A program made the translations under genes and the position numbers. Shown piece by piece: positions 53,265 to 59,896 of a stretch of DNA of 64,000 nt. The notes beneath the pieces are model-generated. The model searched no databases. It saw only the letters and a program-made list of their open reading frames with translations, and was not told the DNA's origin. The DNA lies in contig NZ_AUHJ01000010.1 of NCBI RefSeq assembly GCF_000423125.1, positions 62,001 to 126,000 on the forward strand, in the 5' to 3' direction. The stretch comes from Haliea salexigens DSM 19537. GTDB lineage: Bacteria; Pseudomonadota; Gammaproteobacteria; Pseudomonadales; Halieaceae. The number at the start of each line of letters is the position of its first letter. Within the stretch, counting starts at the first letter, position 1.

Positions 53265-54698
53265 TCAGCTCTCGGCTGCCTGCTCGCGTCGCGCCGTGAT
53301 TTTTGCCTGTACGGCTTCCACGTGCGCCTGGCTGCTGTGCACCCGGGAAATGATCCACAGGGCGACCAGCAGGGGCGGTATAACACCGAGGCCGAGCGCG
53401 TAGACCAGGCCGTGCTGTGTGGCGAGCGGCACATCCCCCGGGCGCATGCCGGTTTCCAGCCCGATGATATCCAGTGCCAGCCCGCCGTAGAGTGGCCCGG
53501 CGACCGTCGACAGCTTGCTGACAAAGTTGATGACCGAGAAGAATCCGGCTTCCTGGCGCACGCCATGGTCCAGCTCGTGCTCGTCGGTCAGGTCAGCCAC
53601 AATCGATGTGCTGTTGACCAGCCGCACCATGAACAGATACATGAACAGCAGCATGAAGACAAAGTTCAGCGTGAACACCAGATTACCGCTGTCGGCGGGC
53701 AACCAGCCGAAAAGCTGCAAGGGATAGAGCCACAGGCAGTTGAGAATCAGGCCGGTGAGAGACAGCTGTACCAGGCGCTGTTTGGAAAACCGCCGGCCCA
53801 GCGGGCCCATGGTGAGTATCGCCAGTGCCACGCCCAGGAGTGTGGGCAGGGAGAGGATGATGGAGATCTCGGCGGCGGAAAAAGCCCAGAAGAACGTCCA
53901 AACCAGAATATTCAGTGTGCTGATGACACCGTAGGCGGTGGTGGCGGCAATATCGTAGCCAATGAGCAGGCGGAAATTGCGGTTGCCCAGCGTGCGGCGC
54001 AGATCTGAAAACAGCGTCCACAGCGTTGTGTGGTCAGCCGCGCCGGGTTGTGCCACTTCCGGTTGTATGTGGTGGCGCGTGCCGAGCGTGCTGAGGGTGG
54101 CCATAACCCACACGACCGCGCAGGAAAGCATGCCGTAGAGCGGATAGCGTTCTGGATTGAAGCGGCCATCGACACCGCCCTGCTCCGGAAAAATCAACGT
54201 CAGCGCCAGTGCCGGCAGTAGTACGGCACTGAGAAACATGAATCCCATACGCGCCCCCAGCACCTGGCTGCGCTCGTGATAATCACGGGTGATCTCGGCG
54301 GACAGTGCAAGGTGGGGTATGGCGAAGGTGGTGACGAAGGTGCGCACCCACAGCGACCAGAAGAGCAGCCAGCCTGCGAGCCACGCGCTGTTGTCGACGA
54401 CGGCCTGTGGCGGAGCGAACAGGCCGACAAAACCCAGCCCCAGCGGCAGTATGCTGAGGGCCATGAACGGATGACGGCGCCCATGGCGGCTGCGCAGGCG
54501 GTCAGAAAGTGAACCCACCAGCGGGTCGGAGATGCCGTCCCATACCAGGCTCACGGCGATAATCAGGCCGGTAACTGTCCCGCTCAGGCCCAACACCTGA
54601 GTGTAGAACAGCAAGATGAACATGGTGTACGCGGCTTCCTTGACCGCGCCCACGGCGCCACCGGCACCGTACCAGACACGTGTGCGCATTGATGTCAT
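53265..54698 (-). CDS. GPH-family (MelB-like) sugar:cation symporter
   Basis: The 477-residue product has twelve helices of the glycoside-pentoside-hexuronide family. The N-terminal signature is KEAAYTMFILLFYTQVLGLSG, followed by DGISDPLVGSLSDRLRSRHGRRHPFM with the Asp and Arg residues of the cation and sugar sites (MelB Asp55/Asp59 type). Later come SDLRRTLGNRNFRLLIGYDI, FSKQRLVQLSL and LTDEHELDHGVRQEAGFFSV. It imports an oligosaccharide, glucuronide or related solute with Na+ or H+. It stands alone here; the substrate is not evident. Confidence 0.88.
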   Translation of the reverse strand: MTSMRTRVWYGAGGAVGAVKEAAYTMFILLFYTQVLGLSGTVTGLIIAVSLVWDGISDPLVGSLSDRLRSRHGRRHPFMALSILPLGLGFVGLFAPPQAVVDNSAWLAGWLLFWSLWVRTFVTTFAIPHLALSAEITRDYHERSQVLGARMGFMFLSAVLLPALALTLIFPEQGGVDGRFNPERYPLYGMLSCAVVWVMATLSTLGTRHHIQPEVAQPGAADHTTLWTLFSDLRRTLGNRNFRLLIGYDIAATTAYGVISTLNILVWTFFWAFSAAEISIILSLPTLLGVALAILTMGPLGRRFSKQRLVQLSLTGLILNCLWLYPLQLFGWLPADSGNLVFTLNFVFMLLFMYLFMVRLVNSTSIVADLTDEHELDHGVRQEAGFFSVINFVSKLSTVAGPLYGGLALDIIGLETGMRPGDVPLATQHGLVYALGLGVIPPLLVALWIISRVHSSQAHVEAVQAKITARREQAAES

Positions 54699-54733
54699 GC
54701 AAGCGCTCTCGCTGTGCTCGTTGCCGCCCGACC

Positions 54734-55129
54734 CTAGCGCGGCCCCTTGATCATGCTGCGAAAGCGGTCCATCAGTGTTTCGTGTTTGTAGTCGGTGAAC
54801 TCGCCCGCATCCATGAACAGACCGTGCTCACCGCAGGTTTCATACCAGATGTGGGGCTGTTTCGGGTCGGAGGCTTTCTCCATATCCCGGTGGCAGCGGG
54901 GGCAGGCGATGTCTTCCACAGAATCCCACTTGCGTCCTTCATCGGCGAAGCCCGTATCCACGGTATCGCCCATCCAGCGGGCTTTCAGCTGGTCAGCCTC
55001 GCCCGTGTCGAACCACAGTCCCAGGCAGTGGCTACAGCGATCGACCGTGATGTCGCCGTAACTGACCTCGCTCATGCCATGGCCGCACTTGGGGCACTTG
55101 AGGCTGTGTTGGTCCGGGTTGTATTCCAT
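54734..55129 (-). CDS. Zinc-ribbon (TFIIB-type) protein
   Basis: The 131-residue product has an N-terminal zinc ribbon CPKCGHGM...DRCSHCLGLWFD (Cys-x2-Cys-x17-Cys-x2-Cys, about 12-37), typical of zf-TFIIB family proteins. A second partial ribbon follows, CPRCHRDM...CGEHGLFMDAGEF (about 76-107), with the Cys/His pairs in reversed balance. Such proteins are common and functionally uncharacterised. It lies 35 bases upstream of the GPH gene on the opposite side of that gene's start and has no clear operon. Confidence 0.85.
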   Translation of the reverse strand: MEYNPDQHSLKCPKCGHGMSEVSYGDITVDRCSHCLGLWFDTGEADQLKARWMGDTVDTGFADEGRKWDSVEDIACPRCHRDMEKASDPKQPHIWYETCGEHGLFMDAGEFTDYKHETLMDRFRSMIKGPR

Positions 55130-55326
55130 AGCTGTCCCTGCTCGGTGCTGTAGACGCGTGTGCGCGGCGGCGATGACCGCGTGGCCGAGTCTAGCGCAGC
55201 GTTTTCCATTTGTCCCCCCTCCGCTGGTCCGCCTTTTGTCGCGTCGCGGATGCCCGGCGCCGGATACTCGTGCGCAGGAAAAACTGGTAGATTCTCGGCT
55301 TTCACAGTGTTGATCAGGTAGCCCGC

Positions 55327-55956
55327 ATGTATTCTTTCATCCCGCCGCTGTTAGGCCTTTTTCTGGCAACCATGGCCTGTGTAGCGCGCGCTGATGAAGC
55401 TGACGGCGCCGCGCTGTACGCGCCTTGCGCCGCCTGCCACGGCGCCGCGGCCGAGGGCAACGTTGCACTGCAGGCACCGCGTCTCAATCACCTGCGACCG
55501 GTCTATATCCTTACCCAGTTGGACAAGTTCCAGCGCGGCCTGCGCGGTGGCGACGCGGCGAGCGTGGCGGCACAGCAGATGGCAGAGTCGAGTGCCTTGT
55601 TGCCTCCGGAGGAGCGTTTGCCCGAGCTTGCCTTCTACATCAGCGAATTGACCAGCCCGGCGTCGTCGTCCACGTTGCAGGGCGGCGACCCGGTTGCGGG
55701 GGGCAGGACATTCATGCGCCTGTGTGGCGCCTGTCACGGCGCCGATGCGGGGGGCAACGTGGCGCTGAATGCGCCGCGCCTGGCGGGTGCTGATGATTGG
55801 TACTTGCTGGCGCAATTGCACGCCTTCCGCGAAGGCCAGCGCGGCCGGCACCGCGAAGACCGCACGGGCCGGCAAATGCGCAACATGGCCGCGATGCTGG
55901 CTGACAAGCAAGCCATGCAGGATGTCATCGCCTATATTCGCAGCCAGCAGGAATGA
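55327..55956 (+). CDS. Diheme cytochrome c
   Basis: This 209-residue periplasmic protein has a signal peptide (about 1-19, FLATMACVARADE) and two haem-binding motifs, CAACHG (about residue 36) and CGACHG (about 137), each followed by a class I cytochrome c fold (LNHLRPVYILTQLDKFQRGLRG and APRLAGADDWYLLAQLHAFREGQRG). The two halves are homologous, so the protein is a tandem duplication. It resembles cytochrome c4 electron carriers of terminal oxidases. Nearby genes give no partner. Confidence 0.93.
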   Translation: MYSFIPPLLGLFLATMACVARADEADGAALYAPCAACHGAAAEGNVALQAPRLNHLRPVYILTQLDKFQRGLRGGDAASVAAQQMAESSALLPPEERLPELAFYISELTSPASSSTLQGGDPVAGGRTFMRLCGACHGADAGGNVALNAPRLAGADDWYLLAQLHAFREGQRGRHREDRTGRQMRNMAAMLADKQAMQDVIAYIRSQQE

Positions 55957-56034
55957 GCTTTGCGGTTGGGTTTCTGAGTCAGTGACAGGTGGTGATGTTC
56001 AGCTCAACGCCTGAGACAGATCAATAAATAGGCA

Positions 56035-56062
56035 TTGCTTACAGGATAATTACGCCTACACT
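56035..56062 (+). promoter_or_regulatory. Probable promoter of the AlgP-like gene
   Basis: TTGCTT (56035-56040) and TACACT (56057-56062) are 16 bases apart in AT-rich sequence. The start would be near 56069, 34 bases before the ATG at 56103. No further operator was noticed. Confidence 0.55.
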
Positions 56063-56102
56063 GAAGGTGTGGTACCCGTTTATCCATTAGAGTGAATTGC
56101 CC

Positions 56103-56714
56103 ATGCTGGAAAAAGAAATGTCTCAAGCCGTGAAAATGGCTGAGCAGGCGAATAAGAAGGTCGAGCAGCTGCAAAAGAAACTGCTTTCCGAAACGGAGAA
56201 GGCGCACGCCAAGGTCAAATCCGATCTCACAGCGGCACGCAAGAAGCACACTGCTGCCAACACGCGGCTGAAAAAGGCGCGCAGTTCACTGCGTGGCAAA
56301 TCGAGCACGGCCAATCAGAAGCGCGTGGAAGAGCTGGTCAAGCAAGTGCAGGACCTGGCGGAATCGGTAGCTAAAATGGCCAAAGCCGCCTACGCCTCTT
56401 TTGAAAAGCTTGTGCCCATCCAGGCCGATCTCGCCCTCGAGTCGCGCCGTGCCCAGGCTGCCGATAAAGCAGCGTCCATGGTGGAAAAGGCGGCGGCGCG
56501 GCGCAAGTCTGCGAGCAAGCCGGCAGCGAAAAAGAAGAAAGCTGCCAGCAGCAAAGCCAAAGCGCCAACCAAGCGCAAGACTGCGGCGAAGAAAACAGCT
56601 GTGAAAAAGGCGCCCGCCAGGAAAAAGGCGGTGGCGAAGAAAGCGCCTGCGAAGAAGGCGGCGCCCAAGAAAACCAGAGCGAAACGCGCCCCGAAGAAAG
56701 CCAGCGCCAGCTGA
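56103..56714 (+). CDS. AlgP-like protein with histone H1-type tail
   Basis: This 203-residue protein has a coiled-coil N-terminal half (about 1-135: MSQAVKMAEQANKKVEQLQK and RVEELVKQVQDLAESVAKMA) and a highly basic C-terminal tail of about 65 residues made of Ala-Lys-Pro repeats (KKAPAKKAAPKKTRAK and similar). The tail resembles eukaryotic histone H1 and the Pseudomonas AlgP/AlgR3 protein, which binds DNA and influences algD. A DNA- or RNA-compacting role is likely; targets are unknown. ATG 56103 was preferred to a TTG two codons earlier. The Lys/Ala-rich repeat makes copy-number variation likely. Confidence 0.88.
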   Translation: MLEKEMSQAVKMAEQANKKVEQLQKKLLSETEKAHAKVKSDLTAARKKHTAANTRLKKARSSLRGKSSTANQKRVEELVKQVQDLAESVAKMAKAAYASFEKLVPIQADLALESRRAQAADKAASMVEKAAARRKSASKPAAKKKKAASSKAKAPTKRKTAAKKTAVKKAPARKKAVAKKAPAKKAAPKKTRAKRAPKKASAS

Positions 56715-56765
56715 GTCGCGCAAGGCACTCCGCGCCTCTGTGCCAAGGTAGAGAGGTGCGGGTTA

Positions 56766-57866
56766 TCAGCGTTCCGGTGTCACCCTAATCAGGGCGCCGT
56801 CCTCCGCGTCGGTGAGCAGATACACAAAGCCGTCGGAGCCTTCCTTTACATCCCTGATTCGCTCGCCCAGCTCCGCGAACAACGGTGCCTCATCCACAAT
56901 GGCTCCACCCTCCAGGCTGAGCAGGCGCACTTCTTTGTCTACCAGCGCACCCACCAGCAGCTTGCCCTGCCAGGTCGGGAACTTGTCACCGCCATACCAG
57001 GCGAAACCCGACGGCGCGATGCTCGGTACCCAGTAGTGCAGGGGCGGTGCCATGCCGGGTAGTTGTGTGAAAGGCGACACATAGGCGCCACTGTAGTCCA
57101 CACCATGGGTAGCCGCAGGCCAGCCATAATTGCTGGCGGCCTGAAGCACATTCACTTCGTCACCACCTTTCGGGCCGTGTTCATGCAAGTACACGGTGCC
57201 GGTGCTGCGATCCAGCGTGAGGCCTTGCGGGTTGCGGTGACCGAGCGTCCAGACACGCTCGCTGCCGGTAGTGTGAAACGGATTGTCTGCGGGCACGCTG
57301 CCATCATCGAGGATACGCAATACCTTGCCCAGCTCGTTGCTGCCGTTCTGCGCCTGCTCGCGGAAATCAAAGCCGTCGCCCGTGGCCAGTAGCAGGCTGT
57401 TGTCGGGCAGGAACAACAGTCGCCCACCGTAGTGCTGTGCCGTGTTCTTCTTGTCGTTTACCCAGAGGATATCCGCACCCGCGACGAGCGTGTCGCCTTC
57501 CAGCCGGGCGCGGTAGATGGCTGTGCCATTCGCCGCGCTGTCGCCCTTGGCGTAGCTGAGATACACCAGCTGATTGGTGGCAAACTGCGGGTGTAGCAGG
57601 ATGTCGAAAAAGCCGCCCTGGCCTGCGACAAACGTTTGCGGCACGCCGCCAATGACCGTTCGCTCGCTGCCGTCGGCGCTGATATGCAGAAGCGTGCCCC
57701 CGCGCTCAGTGACCAGAAAGCTGGCGTCGGGCAATTGCGCAACGGACCAGGGGTGCTGCAGACCCTCTGCGAGAGGCTCAAGCTCATAGTCTGCGGCGGT
57801 GGCGCGCAGGCTCAGCCAAAGTGCGGCAAGAGCGAGAAAGCGAAAGGTGACAGAGAAAACAGGCAT
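56766..57866 (-). CDS. PQQ-dependent sugar dehydrogenase (aldose, YliI-like)
   Basis: The 366-residue product has a signal peptide (about 1-24, LALAALWLSLRATA). The six-bladed propeller of soluble glucose dehydrogenases follows, with LEGLQHPWSVAQLPDAS-like start, LLVTERGGTL, AGQGGFFDILLHPQF (catalytic region), AQHYGGRLLFLPDNSLLLATGDG, GHRNPQGLTLD, HGPKGGDEVNVLQAASNYGWP and PSGFAWYGGDKFP. It oxidises aldoses to lactones in the periplasm with PQQ and Ca2+. The gene is divergent from a small membrane protein. No pqq genes are in the window, so PQQ would come from elsewhere. Confidence 0.9.
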   Translation of the reverse strand: MPVFSVTFRFLALAALWLSLRATAADYELEPLAEGLQHPWSVAQLPDASFLVTERGGTLLHISADGSERTVIGGVPQTFVAGQGGFFDILLHPQFATNQLVYLSYAKGDSAANGTAIYRARLEGDTLVAGADILWVNDKKNTAQHYGGRLLFLPDNSLLLATGDGFDFREQAQNGSNELGKVLRILDDGSVPADNPFHTTGSERVWTLGHRNPQGLTLDRSTGTVYLHEHGPKGGDEVNVLQAASNYGWPAATHGVDYSGAYVSPFTQLPGMAPPLHYWVPSIAPSGFAWYGGDKFPTWQGKLLVGALVDKEVRLLSLEGGAIVDEAPLFAELGERIRDVKEGSDGFVYLLTDAEDGALIRVTPER

Positions 57867-57929
57867 GGGCTTTTCCTTTGCGGGGAGCCGGGTCATTATA
57901 AACACTCCCTGCACTACCGGTAGTCGCTC

Positions 57930-58373
57930 ATGATTCGTGTCCTGAAAGCTTTTTTCCCCGCAGTGTTGCTCGCTTACGTAACCGCCAGCCTGCTCGCCAC
58001 GCAGACAGTGCTCGCCAATCTCGGCGATATGGGGGTGGTCGTGCCCTTGGCGGTGCGGCTGGAGGCCAGCCTGCACGACCTGCTCGGCATGACCGCCTAT
58101 CTGCTTCTTATCCTGCTTGCCTTCGTGCTGGCGATGCCCGTGGCGGCGGGCCTGGTGCGGGCGCACCGAGTGCCGGGGCCGAGGGTTTTCTGGTTTGCCC
58201 TCGCCGGGTTTGTCGGCGTGCTGATGCTGCATCTGATCATGCGGGAGGTGCTGGGCATCTGGGTTATCGCTGCGGCGCGGGAGTGGCCCGGCCTGCTGTT
58301 GCAGTGCAGTGCGGGCGCGCTGGGAGGGTGGCTGTTCAGCATCATGAGCAAAGCGCAACCAGCGCAAGCCTGA
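57930..58373 (+). CDS. Four-helix membrane protein, unknown
   Basis: This 147-residue protein has four hydrophobic helices: AFFPAVLLAYVTASLLA (about 7-23), LGMTAYLLLILLAFVLAMPVAAG (about 52-74), FWFALAGFVGVLMLHLIM (about 86-104) and GLLLQCSAGALGGWLFS (about 122-139). Short charged loops lie between. Its ATG at 57930 is 63 bases from the divergent aldose dehydrogenase ATG. I do not recognise a family. It may share a promoter region with that gene, but no functional link is evident. Confidence 0.8.
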   Translation: MIRVLKAFFPAVLLAYVTASLLATQTVLANLGDMGVVVPLAVRLEASLHDLLGMTAYLLLILLAFVLAMPVAAGLVRAHRVPGPRVFWFALAGFVGVLMLHLIMREVLGIWVIAAAREWPGLLLQCSAGALGGWLFSIMSKAQPAQA

Positions 58374-58392
58374 GCCCGGGGCGTGCGCTGCC

Positions 58393-59811
58393 CTAGATGA
58401 TGCGCGAGAACCGGCTCCCGGCGAGCTGTGTGTGGTCGATATAGGCGTCAAACTCCATGCACAGGCGGCGCACCAGCAGCCGCCCGGCGGGTAGTACGCG
58501 AATACCATTCGGGTGCAGTTCGATCAGGCCGTCGCGCGCCAGTGCCGGCAGTCGTCCCAGCTCTTGTGCAAAATAGTCGCGAAAACATATGCCGAACTGT
58601 TCTTCGATGACGGCGTAGTCCAAGGCAAAGTTGCAGATGAGCTCATTGATCACTGCCTTGCGCAGCAGGTCGTCGTCGGTGAGGGTGATACGCTTCGCCA
58701 GTGGCAGCTGGCCCGCCTCGATCGCGCGGGTATAGGATGCCACATCCTTGTGGTTCTGGAAGTGGTTGTTGCCGAGCGCATTGATGGCAGACACGCCAAA
58801 GGCCAGCAGATCGCAGTCCTTGTGTGTGGAGTAACCCTGGAAGTTGCGGTGCAGCGTGCCCTGCATCTGGGCGAGGGCCAGTTCGTCTCCGGGGAGCGCG
58901 AAATGGTCCATGCCGATGTATTCGTAGCCGGCTGCCAACAACTGCTCGATGCTCTGGTGCAGGATGGCCATTTTCACGGCCGGCTCGGGGAGCTGCCGTT
59001 CGTCAATCTGGCGCTGCGTTTTGAACATCTGCGGCATATGCGCATAGTTGAACAACGAGAGACGGTCCGGCCGCAGGAGGATGACCTGTTCAAGCGTGCG
59101 GGCAAAGGAGTTTTCGCTCTGGCGCGGCAGCCCGTAAATCAGGTCCATGCTCAGCGACTTGAAGTGCTCGGCGCGAATTGCGGCCACCAGCGCTGTGACT
59201 TCATCCACACTATTGAAGCGATTGACGGCCTGCTGCACGTCCGCATCAAAATCCTGTACGCCCATGCTCACGCGGTTGAAACCCAGACGGCGCAGGTGCG
59301 CGATACGGGGGGTAGCCATACCACCCGGGTGGATTTCGATGGAAAATTCGCCGCTGTCGTCATCTGCCAAATGGAAGTGGCGCCGGGTCTGTGCCATCAG
59401 TTCCTGCATCTCGGCATCCGAGATATAGGTGGGGGTGCCGCCGCCCCAGTGCAGCTGGCGCACCGTGCGACCCGGGTTCACATGCTCCGCCTGCAGCGCG
59501 ATTTCGCGGTACAGCACCTGCAGGTAGTCGGTTGCCCGTTGCCGGTTCGCAGTGATGATCTTGTTGCAGGCGCAGTAGTAGCAGACGGTGTTGCAGAACG
59601 GGATGTGAAAATACAGCGACAGCGGTGCACTCGACACGTTGCTGGCCTTTATCGCTTCGCGCCACAGTGAGTCGCTGACATCTTCCTGAAACTGGGCGGC
59701 GGTCGGATACGAGGTATAGCGCGGCCCCGCGAGGTTGTAGCGCGCGATCAGCGCGGGGTCCCACAGGGAGTCGCCGGTCAATTGGGGTTGAGCCACGTGT
59801 AGCGCGGTCAT
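58393..59811 (-). CDS. hemN: Oxygen-independent coproporphyrinogen III oxidase
   Basis: This 472-residue radical SAM enzyme decarboxylates coproporphyrinogen III anaerobically in haem synthesis. The [4Fe-4S] motif is YFHIPFCNTVCYYCACNK (Cys-x3-Cys-x2-Cys-x-Cys, about 66-83). Following are LHWGGGTPTYISD, EFSIEIHPGGM, RVSMGVQDFDADVQQAVNR, YGLPRQSENSF and MDHFALPGDELALAQ. Its length and extra N-terminal Tyr-rich segment match true HemN and not HemW. It is preceded by an FNR/Anr box and a -10 at the right spacing, so it is oxygen-regulated. Confidence 0.96.
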   Translation of the reverse strand: MTALHVAQPQLTGDSLWDPALIARYNLAGPRYTSYPTAAQFQEDVSDSLWREAIKASNVSSAPLSLYFHIPFCNTVCYYCACNKIITANRQRATDYLQVLYREIALQAEHVNPGRTVRQLHWGGGTPTYISDAEMQELMAQTRRHFHLADDDSGEFSIEIHPGGMATPRIAHLRRLGFNRVSMGVQDFDADVQQAVNRFNSVDEVTALVAAIRAEHFKSLSMDLIYGLPRQSENSFARTLEQVILLRPDRLSLFNYAHMPQMFKTQRQIDERQLPEPAVKMAILHQSIEQLLAAGYEYIGMDHFALPGDELALAQMQGTLHRNFQGYSTHKDCDLLAFGVSAINALGNNHFQNHKDVASYTRAIEAGQLPLAKRITLTDDDLLRKAVINELICNFALDYAVIEEQFGICFRDYFAQELGRLPALARDGLIELHPNGIRVLPAGRLLVRRLCMEFDAYIDHTQLAGSRFSRII

Positions 59812-59841
59812 GGTACCTGGCCTGTTGCAGAATCAGCGCGC

Positions 59842-59883
59842 AGTGTAATGCGGGCGTGCCCGCAACCTGTTGACCTGCATCAA
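59842..59883 (-). promoter_or_regulatory. FNR/Anr-activated promoter of hemN
   Basis: On the minus strand TTGAT-GCAG-GTCAA (59870-59883) differs from the consensus TTGAT-N4-ATCAA by one base. A TACACT -10 lies at 59842-59847. The predicted start is near 59835, putting the box centre at about -41.5, the class II activator position. The spacing fits the FNR/Anr architecture exactly. Confidence 0.85.
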
Positions 59884-59896
59884 ACCATCGCGTGGC

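Noticed and set aside
53664-53676. TTCAGCGTGAAC, similar to the TetR operator
   Set aside because: It lies inside the GPH symporter coding sequence, and the half-sites and spacer differ from TTCAAC-N4-GTTGAA.
58513-59670. 385-codon plus-strand frame opposite hemN
   Set aside because: hemN carries the radical SAM motif and an FNR promoter; the opposite frame is a shadow.
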